A stretch of 64,000 nt of DNA from Ceratotherium simum simum (lineage: Eukaryota; Chordata; Mammalia; Perissodactyla; Rhinocerotidae). This document shows positions 1 to 12,304 of this stretch, one piece after another. The notes below the pieces were generated by a model. That model searched no databases. It saw nothing but the letters and a program-made list of their open reading frames with translations, and was not told where the DNA came from. The stretch lies in contig NW_004454166.1 of the NCBI RefSeq assembly GCF_000283155.1, positions 10,003,067-10,067,066 on the forward strand. The letters are read 5' to 3'. Position numbers and translations under genes: made by a program. Each line of letters begins with the position of its first letter. Position 1 is the first letter of the stretch.

Positions 1-21
1 AAAAAAAAAAAAAATAAATAA
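1..21 (+). mobile_element. A-rich tail, probably of a SINE cut by the window edge
   Basis: A14 followed by TAAATAAA, like the tails of the tRNA-derived SINEs elsewhere in the window. The body would lie to the left. Confidence 0.4.
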
Positions 22-1195
22 AGTGACATCCTCTAATTTTCCTAAGCAGCCCCAGTGGAGCCTCCTGAAAACACCTGCTGGATTTGAGGGGTAAGAGAGT
101 CCCTCTCTCATCTGCTTGGTGTGTGTGTTTGGTTTCGGATTTGTCCTTCTAGGAAGGCTCTGGGCAGCTCTCAGGCCTGGCAGATTTCCCCCACCTGCCT
201 GAAATTCGGCCCAGGGGGCAGAGGGCCCCTCCCCAGCCCAATCCTGCACTTCCACTCCCTAGCCCCTGGAGCTGTGGCCTTTATTTCAATCTGGTCCCCA
301 AGGGGCTGAGTGGGGAATGAGGACAGCTGATAAGCCTGACAATGTTGACTTTATGGAGAGTATTCAATGCATTTACTCTCTGCAAGAAGGCTGCACTCTT
401 ATCTGCTGTCCACAGAGCATCTAAATCCTCATCTAGGGGACCCATTGATGAGTTATGTCCCTTATACAAAGACCAAAGAATAAAGAGGAAAAGGATATTC
501 ACACCCTACCCAGTGCCTGGTTCTGCCCACCCCCACCCACCTTGCTTTCCCACTGCCCTTGGGTTTATTGGCTGGAAATAGAAGCACTCACAGCTCCAGG
601 CCTACAGAGGCAAGGCCATACCAGCCTGGTCTTGGGAGCGTCAGCAGCTGGGCACACCCAGGGCTGTGCGTCCCTTTTATTGGTAACTATGGGAAGAAAA
701 AGCCATTCACTTGAAGCAGTTATGTGCCCCGTAATGTTACAGTCAACATTTGCTCTGGACAGAAATACCCGCCTTGCCTCAATACCAGGTGTCTTAGTGG
801 GCAAATGTGTGTGTATGTGGGTGTATGGGTGTTACCAAGGGGTCCTGAGTCTAGAGAGCTGGAGAGTGGAAATTAATTGTAAGAAAGAGCCTGATGCTCA
901 AGAGAAGCTTTTCTTTTTCCTCTCTGACATCTCCCTTATCCCAGCCCCGGGCTCTGTTTGCTTCTAATAGTGGAAGGAAATAAATGCCTCTTAGTAGCGC
1001 AGGACCCAAAGCAACTGGAAGGAGGGAGGTGGGAGCCAGGATACTGGGTTGGGCAAATGAAAGAAAAAAATGAAAAGTACCCTTTGGAGGAAATTAGAGG
1101 CATGTGCTCAGATTCCCCATCTAGTTTTTGGATAGAGTTTTTCTAGGTAATAAAAATAAAATAAAACAATTATTTATCAAGCAACTATGCTTTTT
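22..1195. other. Intergenic, nothing recognised
   Basis: GC-moderate sequence with short open frames that match no family I know and lack splice structure. No repeat is identifiable by eye. Confidence 0.5.
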
Positions 1196-1199
1196 ATTA

Positions 1200-1440
1200 G
1201 ATGCCTATTACCACCATTTTGAAGTATTTACTCCAAACTACTAACTTTACATACATTCGCACAATGAATCTTCACAGTAACCCATGGAGCTGATATTATT
1301 TCCAATTTACAGCTGAGAAAATTGAGACTTGGAGAAGTTAAGTACCTTGCCCAGGATGACAACCGGTGTCAGACCAGTCAGTCTGCCTCCAAAGCCAAAT
1401 CAAAGAGCTTCTCTTAGCTACTGCACTAAACTACCTCCCA
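1200..1440 (+). mobile_element. MIR SINE (old)
   Basis: Recognised by the core 'TTTACAGCTGAGAAAATTGAG' region followed by 'AAGTTAAGTACCTTGCCCAGG', typical of the MIR 3' half. Confidence 0.8.
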
Positions 1441-3349
1441 CTTGGTATTTCTCATCCCACTCAATCCACAGCAAATCAATGAGTATTTATTAATTCCATT
1501 TTATAGGAAACAGGCTTAGAAGGGCAATTTTTCTTTGGCAATTCTACCAGCTTTTTATTTCTTAAATAAGTGACCAGTTTGATTGAGAAAGTGAGAAAGC
1601 AGCAGTGAACCTCTAAACCAATTAATAAATTCCTCTACTTACAATCCAAACCAGTAACCTTATCACTGTACTTATCCCAGCAAGGCGGAGGATGAGAGCC
1701 GACAGAGGAAACAGGAAACAGGAAGAAAGGGCATCAACAGGATGGTGTTAACAATGGCGCAGGAAACCTGTGCAATTCTGCTTCCGGATTGTGGATGGAT
1801 CACTCGCCCTCACCTCTCTTCTTTATTCAAACAGGGCTTATTACATTTGGATCCAGTTGAGGACCATCCCTGAGAGTCCGTGTTTACTGCTCCTTACATG
1901 GAGGATGTCTGGAAACTCAACTAAGCAGCAAGCTGTGGCCATTTCCCAAGTAAGAAGACCTTTGTTTACAGAGTAATGCTGTTTCTCCTCCTTTGTCAAT
2001 GAAAGTCACTGTATACTGCAGGGGAAAAACCCAGTGGATAGCAGCCTTGTTTCCTCCTAAATCTATACCATTTTCCCTTTATTGTTCCTATCTATGAGTG
2101 TGTCCAGGGCCACACAACCAGTGTGCATCAGGGACTCTGGTCTACAGATTCTAGCATTTTTCCTTTTCTGTCGTGACTAGAGAATGACCTCAGGAAGTCC
2201 AGAAATGATGATGAAACAGCCAAACCTGTCTTTCTTTGTGAGGGAAGACCACAGCTCTCACCCCTCTGGGACCCCTCCCAATGCTCTGTGGAGATGTGGG
2301 CCAGGTCAGTGTATTTCTCCCTTCCAGGTGCCCTGGTTTCCCACGTCGCTGGCTCTCATCTGCGGCCACTTGCTTTATTATTTTCTCATTTGCGGGAGGT
2401 TGGAGTAGGGGAGGCAGGAAGAGCCTCAGAGGAGGTGAGCTAATCACAAAGTTGCCGTATGGGTCTTGTGAATGGAATGACATTAACATCCATGAGAATT
2501 TACAGCCTCTGCCGGCCCTGGAAAGACGTCTGTCTAAGAATCGCTAGTAAACCAGAGTCAGCTGCATGCCGAAGCCTTGTTTCTTTGGGTATACTTTTTA
2601 GTATGTGACTTGTTTGAGAGCAACATTTTGTTTAGTCTAGGATAATAACTTGTTGTTTTGGAACTTTATAATCAAAATATATACTTCTCATACTAAATGA
2701 GAAAATTGGGTGAAATGCCCAGGATGACACGTAGTACTTAGTACTACATATTACAGGTAGAGAATTCGGTGCCTGGCATTCCTGTCACAGCCTCCTAACT
2801 ATTCTCCCCACATCCTGTCTTGGCCCCCTCCATACAGCAGCCAGAACTCTCTTCTTTCCTCCTTAAAAAACAAATAATCACCAAAACTCCTTCCGTGGCG
2901 TTGGAAGCATTCACTTCACAGAAACAAGCTACGTATCTTCTGACAGAAAGCAGGACAGGCTGGAGGCAGCTGTTTGGAGAAATGAGTCAGCGTTATCTTG
3001 GTCTCATCAGGCAGCTGTAATGTGCAGTGAGCTCAGTTCGTGGGGTCTAGTGATTAATGAAACTAAGTCCTTGCCCTCCTGACGTTTACAGTGTAGTCAG
3101 CAAGCCAATAAGCAAGGAAACTAGAAGGAGACTTGTTTTGAAGAAATCAACATGGAGATGGGGCTCCTTTAAAAAACCAGAGACTCAAAGGAATTTAAAT
3201 TTACCAAATAAAGTTTCACAGAAAGATAAAACCCATGACACACAGTCACACCCACACACCTACAAATTAACTATAAAAGAATGGGTATAGGTTTATTTGG
3301 AAAATGCAAATTTAAAAACAGGGGGTGTAAATGGAATTCGTGACAAAAA
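1441..3349. other. Intergenic, no gene recognised
   Basis: Mixed composition with no long conserved frame. Short frames around 1770-2550 and 2820-3290 match nothing I know. A few stretches (for example 2690-2760) resemble worn MIR but are too degraded to call. Confidence 0.4.
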
Positions 3350-4006
3350 ACGAGGCAAAGAGGGTCATTTGATATTGACATGGGGCACAATTCTCTAAGT
3401 CAATAAAACTTCCATGAGTCTTCATGTACCAAATGCAATCCATCAAAAGGTATAAAGATCTAAGGCAAACACTCCTGCAAAAACCAAAAGGAAGGAGCAG
3501 ACATGAAGTAGTAGAGGGAGATTTTCACACAACTCTCCTAATGGATCAAATAGACCAAACTCCCAAGAATATAGAGGATCAATTTAGTGGATGTGTATAA
3601 AAAACATATTATTTTTCAAACAGAGGATATACCTCCTTTCTATTACCTATGGAATATTGTAAAAGTTGATCATATGTTTTACCAAAGAGAAAATCTCAAT
3701 AAACATCCCAAAGCGAAAAACATACAGGGCATGTCTTTGACTACACTGCAATAAAATTAAAAGTTAATAGCAAGGGGCCAGCCCGGTGGCGCAAGCGGTT
3801 AAGTGCGCACGTTCCGCTGCAGCGGCCCGGGGTTCGCCGGTTTGGATCCCGGGTGCGCACCGACGCACCACTTGTTAAGCCATGCTGTGGCGGCGTCCCA
3901 TATAAAGTGGAGGAAGATGGGCATGGATGTTAGCCCAGGGCCAGTCTTCCTCAGCAAAAAAGAGGAGGATCGGCATTTGATGTTAGCTCAGGGCTGGTCC
4001 TCCTCA

Positions 4007-4040
<34 letters not shown>

Positions 4041-4600
4041 AATAGCAAATGGTTACCAAAAAAAATACGACAATAAGGAAAGTTCAAAAAGACTTTCTAC
4101 AAGAAAACTTAAACAACAGATGTTAGAAGCTAATAACAAATGGAAACACTGGATGACACCAAAGGTATATCAGAAGAAAGTTCATAACCTGAAATGCTTT
4201 TCTTACTAAACAAGGAAGAGTGAAAACACTCAATCTGAGAATGGGAGGTGGAGAGAGAACAAAATAAACATAAACAAAATAAGAAAGAGCAGATTTAATA
4301 AAGATATAGTAGAAATTAATGCATTAGAAAATCATAAAAATGATGAATCACAGAGGTAGTTTTGTTAAAAGGACAACAATATGGACAAGCAAAGCTAATC
4401 AGGAAGAGAGTCATAAACACATAAAATGAGGAATGAGAAAGGCAATAACACAAATACAGAGATTTTTTTAAAAAAATCATTGAATAACTGTATATAACAT
4501 TACTAATGAATCTGAAAATGTCAAAATTGACTTAAGAGATAGAACACTTGAAGAAACAAAACCTACCTAGATGGATTTACTAGTAAATTCTACTAACTAT
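3350..4600 (+). mobile_element. Old L1 ORF2 fragment, interrupted by a SINE
   Basis: Both sides of the SINE at 3774-4037 read as sense-strand L1 ORF2 in the endonuclease-to-RT region: 'GGAGATTTTCACACAACTCTC' and 'AATCTCAATAAACATCCCAAAG' on the left, 'AATGCATTAGAAAATCATAAAAATG'-like text on the right. Many stops and indels mark it as an old, dead copy. Confidence 0.7.
3774..4037 (+). mobile_element. tRNA-derived SINE (perissodactyl ERE type), full length
   Basis: Head GGGGCCAGCCCGGTGGCGC, B-box-like GGTTTGGATCCC, then two tail modules each containing GATGTTAGC(T/C)CAGGG, ending in about 29 A. Flanked by a perfect 15-bp target duplication AAAAGTTAATAGCAA (3759-3773 and 4034-4048, overlapping the A tail). 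Inserted in an old L1. Confidence 0.95.
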
Positions 4601-4639
4601 CAAGAACCTGCTCATTCATGTGATGAATAAATTGATGGA

Positions 4640-4705
4640 TGCATACACAATAGGTGGAGGGAAAAGGGGATGGATGGATGACTGGATAAATGGAGAGAGA
4701 GATGG
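4640..4705. repeat. Degenerate GATG/GATA tetranucleotide repeat
   Basis: Several interrupted GATGGATG and GATGAATAAATT-type units. It makes the minus-strand open frame here look repetitive but is not coding. Confidence 0.5.
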
Positions 4706-5050
4706 ATGCATTGGGGCCTGGATATGCAGAATTGGGGATTGAGAAGGGGGTGAAGGATGAGGGGGGAGGAGGGAGTTTTAAGACTGGATAAGGCTGATGC
4801 TTGACCTCCAGCCGAAATGACCTTGGCCTACAACCACCTGGGCTCACAGAAAACCCGTCTGAAAACCTCAGGTTTGGTCTTTCCTGAAGCTGACAACCCC
4901 TGCACACAGGACTAGAGGTCCAGTATTCAAAGGCTAATCCAGATAGATCAATTAAGCCAGTAGAACCAGAGAGCTGGACAATGCCCAAGCTCTCCTAGCG
5001 ACCTGCCCTTCCCTCCCCAGCCCGCTCGCTCTTCCCTCCCCGGGAGCCTG

Positions 5051-5159
5051 CAGGTGCAGTCTCTCCAGGGGGCGGTGAGAGCCATGAATAGTAAGGGTTT
5101 TAGCTCAAGCACACAGAGGCGTTTAGCTACCCAAACCTAATCCCCCAATAATCGGATTA
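5051..5159. promoter_or_regulatory. Candidate cis-regulatory cluster: E-box and OTX-like palindrome
   Basis: CAGGTG (E-box) at 5051-5056, TAATCCC (bicoid/OTX type) at 5138-5144 and the palindrome TAATCGGATTA at 5149-5159, in sequence where I see no repeat. The same palindrome recurs at 28164-28174, also near a CAGGTG. About 10.7 kb upstream of TAL2. Confidence 0.3.
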
Positions 5160-5769
5160 TGTAAATTCCTACTTCAACCCCTTCCCCTGCTGGACCTAGC
5201 CCCTAACCTCTCCACACTGGGAGGCTGGGAAGGGAGAGAGCCCGTCATTCTGAAGCATCGCTGCTAGTGGAATGGTGCACTGAAATTGTTTCCCCTGTTT
5301 TTACAATTATAAAACCAACAATAACATGTAAGAAAGTTTTGAGAAGAAAACAAACATCAACCCTGGTTCCAGGGTGCCGACACAATTGTGCTCCTTACTC
5401 TGCAGTCTTCGTCCTTTCTCTCAGTCCCTGGCCAACTGTACACAGATCCTATTTTACAGCTTATTGTTTCACTTAGCATCACACATTTCTGATCTTGCTA
5501 CCCAGTTGCCACAATTCTTTTTTACAACTGTGGAATATGCCATTAAGAGAATACATTACTTCAGAGGTTTTTGGCTAAGATGAAGGTAGTATAGGTTCTT
5601 AGTTTAAAATCTAACATGTGCTCTATCAGAATTGTGATACAGTAGGGCAGGGTGGAAAAGCATGGACACCATGAGGCAGCAATTTCCCTTCTAAGAAGGC
5701 AGAAGGGCAGAAAGAGGACAAATTTACTGCAAATATTAGGTTATGTTTCTAAAGACCTCTTTGTGCCTA

Positions 5770-6560
5770 TGCAGGAATTGACCAATTAATTCTCTCCAAC
5801 CCACCGGCCAGCCAATCCATCCTTTGCACTGCCACCAGAATGAGCCTTGTAACTGTAAGTCTAAACATATTACTCCCATGTTCGAGGCACACAGTTGCCT
5901 TCACATGACTGCCCTCTCCTCCACTCCCGTATGTGTAATTCCTACCCAGCCTTCCCACCATTTTCCTTCCAGGCATCCAGGGAACTGGGGCCCCTGCCGT
6001 GGGTTCTGTGCTTTAGATGGCCCTGCTCTGGCACCCCTCCAGTGCCATCTGGTGCCCATTTCCCACATTCTAGACCATACTCTGGGTATCCAGGACCCCT
6101 GAATTTCTGCTCAAATGGCCCTGAGCCCATTTTCGGAGCCTGCACAGAGCTCTTCCTTAGGTCCCTGTGGGCTGGGAGTGCACATCACATACACAAGGCC
6201 CTTCACAGAGCAGGACACAGAGAGCTGGAGGATGGGAAAAGGATGGGGATAGGGATGGGTCAGGAGCCGTTTGTACCCTTGTCCTGGGCCCCACAAGTGT
6301 CAGAGGCAGCCCTGCCTCCAGGCCTAGTTAAATGCCTCCCTCCCATGAGCAATCTCTGGTCCCCAGCTAGAATCTTTTGCCTCCCTAGCTCCGATTTCAC
6401 ACTCTGGCACTCAGGACTGTCTGTCCTGTACTTAGTCATTTTTGTCATGTCCTCTCCCTCCCAAAGGCTGTGAACTCCTTGAAGGCAGATGCAGAGTTTT
6501 CTTCATGTTCCTGCCCTTTGAGAACCTAGCAATTCATGAAACAGCTTTTTAATTTATAAT
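5770..6560 (+). mobile_element. L2 LINE 3' region (old)
   Basis: Pyrimidine-rich text with the L2 landmarks: 'GCACTGCCACCAGAATGAGCC' near the start, 'TTAGTCATTTTTGTCATGTCC' and 'AACTCCTTGAAGGCAGATGC' near the end. A long plus-strand open frame here (5895-6473) is the worn L2, not a host gene. Confidence 0.6.
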
Positions 6561-6574
6561 AAGAACTGTATTCA

Positions 6575-6960
6575 TTTTTTTTGAGGAGGGGGACAAACAT
6601 CCCTAAAGTCTCGGTGGCTTACAACAGCCAAGATTTATTCCTCACTCATGTTACACGGGGGCTGTGGTTTGCTATGGGTTTGCTCCATGGCTTCCAGGCT
6701 GAAAGAGCCACTCCAAGCATAACTCTCTCATGACTGAGCCCAACCAGCAATCATTCTCAAAGCTTCTGCTCCATCACCACAGATGTCAGGTCTGCTCACA
6801 TTTCATCAGCTGATGCAAGTCACAAGGCCAAGCCTGGAAGAGGGCAGGGAAGTGCTCTCCCTCCACTTACTGGGAGGCACTGCCAGTCACATGGCAATGA
6901 ACAGGGCTATACAGTCCTCTCACAGAAGGGAGCCAGTAGCTGTAACAATAATACAATCTA
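6575..6960. mobile_element. Interspersed repeat of uncertain family (MER type)
   Basis: 'GGTGGCTTACAACAGCCAAG' ... 'TTTATTCCTCACTCATGTTAC' ... 'CATCACCACAG' reads like a medium reiterated repeat I have seen in mammals, but I cannot name it with confidence. Confidence 0.35.
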
Positions 6961-6964
6961 CCAC

Positions 6965-7195
6965 AGTAAAATTTACAATATTCTGACTGAGTGCTAGGCA
7001 CAGTGCTAAATGCTTTACCTGTTTTGTTTTTCCCATTCCTATCATTGTCCCCATTTTACAGATGAGGAAACTGAGGCAGGGAGAAGTTACATAATTTGCC
7101 TACGGTCACATATGTGGGTGGACCAGGGATTTCAACCTGGGTAATGCAACTCCAGAGTCCTTTGCCCTTGTCCACTAAACTGTAAGGCATTTGTG
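6965..7195 (+). mobile_element. MIR SINE
   Basis: Near full-length MIR: 'GTGCTAGGCACAGTGCTAAA', 'TTTTACAGATGAGGAAACTG', 'GATTTCAACCTGGG'. One of the best preserved MIRs in the window. Confidence 0.9.
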
Positions 7196-7484
7196 AATTT
7201 ACTGTGCCAGATCCTATGCTGGGTCCTTCAGAGAGTGTGGTGCCTAGAAATTCATTGCTTCTGCATTCATTGACCAACAACATTTGATGAACGCCTATTC
7301 ACTGGGGTTGGGAGGAGACACAAGATAAAGAGGTAAAATATTATTACATGGGGATGAGTGCTAATGAGAAAAACAAAGCAGGGCAGGAGGATGAAGAGTT
7401 TGTGCGTGAAGGTGCAATTTTAGATATTGGGGTCAGAGAATCTTCATTGGGAGGGTGACAGGTGAGCAAAGACCTGAAGAATGT

Positions 7485-7605
7485 CAGCTCTGAGGGCAGG
7501 GATTCATGTCTGTTTTGTTTGAAGTTGTGTCCCCAGTGCCTAGAACAGGCCCTGGCCCATAGTAGGTACTCAATAATTTGTCAAATGCACGAAAGGAGGT
7601 GAAGG
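7485..7605 (+). mobile_element. L2 LINE 3' end
   Basis: 'GAGGGCAGGGATTCATGTCTG', 'CCCCAGTGCCTAGAACAGG' and 'ATAGTAGGTACTCAATAATT' are the classic L2 3' end. Confidence 0.8.
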
Positions 7606-8024
7606 AGGGAACTAGGTATGTGGATAATGTGAGGGTAACATGGGGGCAGGGTGCTTCAGGCAGAGAAAACAGGGCAAAGGCCCTGAGGCAGGAGGGTGCT
7701 TGGTGTGTTCCTGAAACAACAGAAGTCAAAGTGGCTGGAGCTTAGTAAACCATAGAGAGAAGGAACACACAGGTCAGGTAAAGGGTATCTTGGGAGCCAT
7801 TGTAACTCTGAGTGAAACGGAGGGCCACGGAAGGGTTTTGAGCAGAGAAGGGACAGGAATCTGACTTTCGTTTTCATAGGATCATTCTGGGTGATGTTGG
7901 AGAATAGATGGAAAGAGGCAAGCGCAGAAGAGGAAGACCTATTAGGAGGCCTCTGAAATGAGCAAGTCCTGTGCTGGACGCTGCGGGAACTGAGATGAAT
8001 GCATCCGGGAATCTGTCCAGCGCA

Positions 8025-8150
8025 GAGGCTGTTCAACTTCGTTGTGCATCTCAATCTCTCGAGGTACTGAGTAAAAACGCAGATTTCGGATCCCACCCCT
8101 AGAAAACCTGATCTGGTGGGTCTGGGTTGTGGGTGTGGAGATCTGCCTCC
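8025..8150 (+). mobile_element. MER5-type hAT MITE fragment
   Basis: 'AACGCAGATTTCGGATCCCACCC' and 'CCTGATCTGGTGGGTCTGGG' resemble the MER5 middle and 3' part. Directly precedes the CpG island. Confidence 0.55.
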
Positions 8151-8495
8151 CGTCATCCATGATTCTGAGGCAAGTGCATCTTGGACTCAAGTTGGCTTAA
8201 ATAATTGACATCTGATGAATTAACGACGGGGCCCGGACTGTCCGAGGTTTGTCAACCTTGGAGAAGAGGGTCGGTAAGCCACACGCCCGGGCTCTTGCTG
8301 CAGCAGGGGTGGGTGGCAGGACCCCTCCCACCGCAAGCTTCACACAAAGCGGGGTTCTCCTTCCGCCCCTGGCCCCTCTCCAGGGCACAGGGAGGGCTGG
8401 TCCGGCAGGCGGGGGCGCGGGGAGTGGGGAGGGACCGGCGGGAGTCCCGGGCGGGCAGGGGTCCCGTGGGCCCCCCCTAACAAAGGGCGGTGTCC

Positions 8496-8503
8496 TATAA
8501 AGG
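8496..8503 (+). promoter_or_regulatory. TATA box (TATAAAGG)
   Basis: TATAAAGG inside an otherwise GC-rich island. Initiation would be expected near 8525-8530. A TATA box in a CpG island is uncommon and suits a tissue-restricted developmental gene such as TAL2. Confidence 0.5.
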
Positions 8504-8525
8504 CGGCGTTGGAGGCGCGGCGTCC

Positions 8526-8591
8526 AGGCGAGGGCGCACACGGCGGGCGACGGCGACCACGACGGCGCGGGCTCGGGCTCCTGGCGAGGAG
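8526..8591 (+). other. Candidate noncoding first exon (possibly of TAL2)
   Basis: The stretch from the expected initiation point to the donor AGGAG/GTGCGT (GT at 8592-8593) would form a ~65-base exon with no ATG before the donor. Spliced to the acceptor at 15806 it would give a short 5' untranslated leader for TAL2. The start coordinate is an estimate from the TATA box. Confidence 0.35.
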
Positions 8592-9139
8592 GTGCGTCAA
8601 CTCCGGGGGATGGGGGCGCCGCCGGGGCCGGAGCCGGGCTCGAGGGCCAGGGGGTCTCCCGCGCAGCGCCCCGAGTCCGAGCCGCGCTCGCCCCGGAGGG
8701 CAGGGGCGTGGAGGGGACTTGATAGCAGCCACCAAGGCGACTCGGTGAGAAGACCTGGCGGGCTTTCCGCGGGGCAGGGCCGGTGGCGCGGCTCCGGGGG
8801 AGCCAGGCCGGTCCCCTAGCGCCTGCGGCGCCGGGGCCACATCTCCGAGTGCCGTTTAGGTAGCTCCTGCGTCCCGGTAAGCGATTCCCGGACACCTGGC
8901 AGGTGCGACGCTTTAGCACGAGATGCTTTCCTGGACGCCTGAACTACTTATTCGTAAGGCAGGGCACTGCAGGAAGGGGGAGCAAAGGTTATAAAGAGAA
9001 ACAGGGAGAAGCCGGGGAGTGGGCGGGCAGGCGGCAGGTCCCGCGGGGTGGGCGGCGAGGCGCGGGTGTTGCGCGCATCCGGGAACAGGCGGCTCTGCCA
9101 GTGCGCGGGGTGCCGCCCGAAGACTGGTCTTCAAGTAAA

Positions 9140-9835
9140 TGTACTTGTTTAGAACATCAACAAGCAGAGTTGTCTAATGAGAAAAGTAACTTGCGTAATA
9201 CTATGTATTCTGATTTTTAAAGGATGTATTTCTAATTTATGAAGAATATATAAATATATATGTACACACCAAATTGGCTACTTGTGGGGAAGAAGATTGA
9301 ATAAGTGGATAGATAGGGAGCTTTTTATTTTTTGCTCTTTACGCTTGTGTACTGCCTGATGTTTTTTTCCCCTAAATGAGCATGTGTTACTTGTATAATA
9401 ATTTCAAAAGGCAAAGCTGTGCCCTGTGTTGGAGGTGGGGCACTTTCCCCTAACCCAACCGTGTAAACCGCGATCACTTCCCTCTTTCTGGGGAGTGTTT
9501 TCCCGCACTTCCAGGAGAAAGATGAAAGAAGAGACAAAGACACAGGACCCAATGCCAGGAAGAGAAATGTAAAGTCTTATTCAGCCGTCTGAGTCTGAGT
9601 GCCTGGAACGAGCCCCCGTCGGAATGTCAGCCCTGCCCCTGTGCTGCGTCCTTGCTGGTTGACCTGGGCTCTGTGTCCTGGAACCACCCACATGTGGCAC
9701 TGGTCACCTTCTCTAGGGGCGTACTTGTCATTCTTGTCTCTGGTAATGTTACCTTCAGTGGTAACAATATAAATAGAGAGAAGTTCGTGCACACCTATAT
9801 TCCTGTTGTATTTACCATGACATTCCTCCTCCCCA
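9140..9835. other. Intergenic, nothing firm
   Basis: AT-rich after the CpG island, with a short (AT)n run near 9246-9262 and a GC-moderate second half. No coding or repeat identity established. Confidence 0.4.
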
Positions 9836-10392
9836 GGCATTCTTAACCCTGGGGTGCATGACACACCCACCCAGGCGTGTGTAGTTAGAATTAAGGGGTT
9901 CTATGTATTTGGACTGGAAAAAATTATATCTTTATTTCCACTAACCTTTAATCTAAATTTAGCATTTCCTTTATTTATGAATGTGGGTAATAAACTACAG
10001 TGGTATTAACAGTACTGGTGACTTGGTCATCAATAGAAATCACAGATACCTTCATCTCAGGTTACAGATGTTGCAGATCCTTTGAAAAAACAATTTACAT
10101 ATCACTTAGAAATTATGGTAATAAATTTAATTATTTAATGTGTTAAAAATGAATCACATGCATTACTGTATTGCATTTTTAAATTATTTTAATAACTCTT
10201 AAGTAGAATTGGTTATTTTGTGTGTCTATGTATTTTAATTCATGCATTTAAAATTATTATTCTAAGAAGAGAACCAAAGGCTTTTTACTTCATGTAGGTG
10301 AAATAATTGTTCTGAGATGGAATCCGTCCCGTGGTTTCCCCAGACTGCCAAAAGGGTCCTTGGCCCAAAAAGTGTTATGGCCCTGATCCAGC
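9836..10392 (+). mobile_element. hAT-like DNA transposon remnant
   Basis: The left end 'CAGGCATTCTTAACCCTGGGG' and the right end 'CTGCCAAAAGGGTCCTTGGC' with an AT-rich interior fit a nonautonomous hAT-type element (ends CAG..TTCTTAACC). The exact family is not assigned. Confidence 0.5.
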
Positions 10393-10414
10393 AGGAGTCA
10401 GTGGTGACATAGAT

Positions 10415-10545
10415 GCGTAAACACCCAGGCTGGGGATACAGGGTCTGCCACTGATTCTCTGTGTGACCTGGGACGAAATGCTTCACCCCTGTTTCAACAT
10501 CTGTCAGATGTTCTCTGATTCTGTAGCATCTGGAGTATTTTTTAA
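10415..10545 (-). mobile_element. MIR SINE fragment (reverse)
   Basis: 'GGGTCTGCCACTGATTCTCTG' followed by 'TGTGACCTGGGACGAAATGC' is MIR text (tail-less part); the orientation call is tentative. Confidence 0.55.
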
Positions 10546-11755
10546 GCTCTTGAATTACTCTGAAATCAAGATTAGCAGCAATCAGTCCTTGCAACTGGAA
10601 AAACACTAAATGCAGTTTCCTTTGATTTAATCAGTACTTGAGTAATTTTCCAGTGACCTCTACTTTGAGTTTTTCCAGCTTGTTAAATCACTGATTTCTG
10701 TTTCCCCCTGTGGAGAAGGAGAGAAACACACTTGAGGATGAATCAACAAGGAATTATTAGGCACCTCCTGGGACGGCAGGCTACCTTTCAGAAGCTGTCT
10801 TCTCTTCTTCCGTTTCCTCTGTCTGCTTCTAGCACAATAGGATTGAGCCCTCTTGGAAGAGCACACCAGTTAAGTTATCCTGCCTAATCTTTTTCTTCCC
10901 AGCTTGAAAAAGACCCCCATTGGCCTAGAGTTGACTTAGTGATGAGTTAAGCCCTCTTTTGACAAGAGAAGCTTAACAGTAACTTTGCTTCCACAGTCCT
11001 GGCTGCAAAGCAGCCAGCCTCAGTGTGAGCAAAATTGGATAGTTTTCTGTCTTAAAATCCCCTTGATTTAGGTTCAGACTTTCATATTTTGGATATAGTT
11101 GGGTACAGTTCTGACAACACTCATATTTTCGTCGTAGATACGAAAGCCAGGTTATTTAGAAATGACTTAGGTACGATAAAAGGCAATAGGCAGGGCATCG
11201 TGGCATTTCAGAGCAGAAAGAGGCCTTGGGGATCACTTGGTCTGCCCCCTTCAGTTTGGAAGGATACACATTCTGCCTGGAAGCCCCCTAGAATGCCAGG
11301 GTTAGGTACTGTTTCTCTTCCCTACAGCCCTGGTGCTTCCCTCTCCACGTCACGAGGCAGCGGGCTCCTCGGTATCCAGCAGCCAGCACAGTGTCTGGCA
11401 CGTAGGATCAGCAAGCGTTGATACCACATTGATACTTGGAATGCATATGATTGTCACTGGATCGAGGGTCCAACTAGGAGCGTCTCCATGGAGAGAGAAG
11501 TGGACCTAAGTGCCTGGTGGAGGGAGCCTGAAGCCAGATGTTGAACGTGGGGCTGCCACTTACCTCTGGTTCTCAGCCCAGCACTGGACTCTCCAACACA
11601 GACGGAAGCAGCAAAGGCAACGAGAACTGGGATGGGGAAATGTCCTGGGGGCATACAGATGATTGAAAAATGCTATTCTTGGGAGTAATGACACTTCTCA
11701 TCTGTGTGGGGAAGTGGACCCTTGTATTTTTTAAGTATCCATGTGCTGGAGACAT
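10546..11755. other. Intergenic, nothing recognised
   Basis: Mixed single-copy-looking sequence. An L2/MIR-like 'CCAGCACAGTGTCTGGCACG' occurs near 11383-11402 but is short. No gene structure is visible. Confidence 0.4.
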
Positions 11756-11759
11756 CGTG

Positions 11760-11945
11760 TCTCGTTTCTATGTTCAGATACTTTATACAGTGTCTCATTT
11801 AATCCTCACAAGAAGCATGGTAATGGCTTTATGCTCATTTTCCAGAGAAGAAAACTGAGGCTTAAAGAAGTTAACTGATTTTCTGAGAATCATATAACTA
11901 GGAAATTGGGAGATGAGATTCAAAGCCAGGTCTTTCTACGTTAAA
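11760..11945 (+). mobile_element. MIR SINE
   Basis: 'TCATTTAATCCTCACAAGAAGC', 'TTTTCCAGAGAAGAAAACTGAG' and 'CATATAACTAGGAAATTGG' are the MIR core and 3' part. Confidence 0.75.
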
Positions 11946-12304
11946 GCCCGTAAACTTTCTTAATTTTTTTCTATTATCAAGCAAATAATATATGAATACT
12001 TTCTTGTTATAAAAATGTAAAACAATACCAAAGTATATCAAATAAAACACACACGTCCCCTTTTTCTATCTTCCCCCAACCCACTGTCCTCCCCAAGGAA
12101 CCGTTGTCAGCAGCTTGGCCTGAATGCTTCCAGGCGTTTGCTCTGTGTCTGCACGCACACATATATGTCCACATCCCCCTGTAGAGAAGCAAACCAGGGC
12201 ATAAAGCTTGGACCTTTTCTATTGCAATATAGCTTCTTCATTAGAAAAAAGTTATAAATTACAACGAACATTGACTTTTCTGTTTTACTTGTAGAGATAA
12301 TAAT

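Larger units (their letters stand above)
8280..9130 (+). promoter_or_regulatory. CpG island without an assigned gene, ~7 kb upstream of TAL2
   Basis: GC-rich, CpG-dense block with several GGGCGGG boxes. It contains a TATA box (8496-8503) and, about 90 bases further on, a strong splice donor. No conserved protein is visible: the open frames are Pro/Arg/Gly/Ala-rich and occur on both strands at once, as expected from composition. Its position and orientation make it the best candidate for an upstream promoter of TAL2, or for the start of a noncoding transcript. Confidence 0.7.

Noticed and set aside
5895..6473. 192-codon + strand open frame
   Set aside because: Lies in an old L2 LINE 3' region and has no codon or domain signature.
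8197..8919. 240-codon minus-strand open frame in the upstream CpG island
   Set aside because: Extremely Pro/Arg/Gly/Ala-rich, overlapped by open frames on both strands, no domain or splice context. GC-rich islands lack stop codons by composition.
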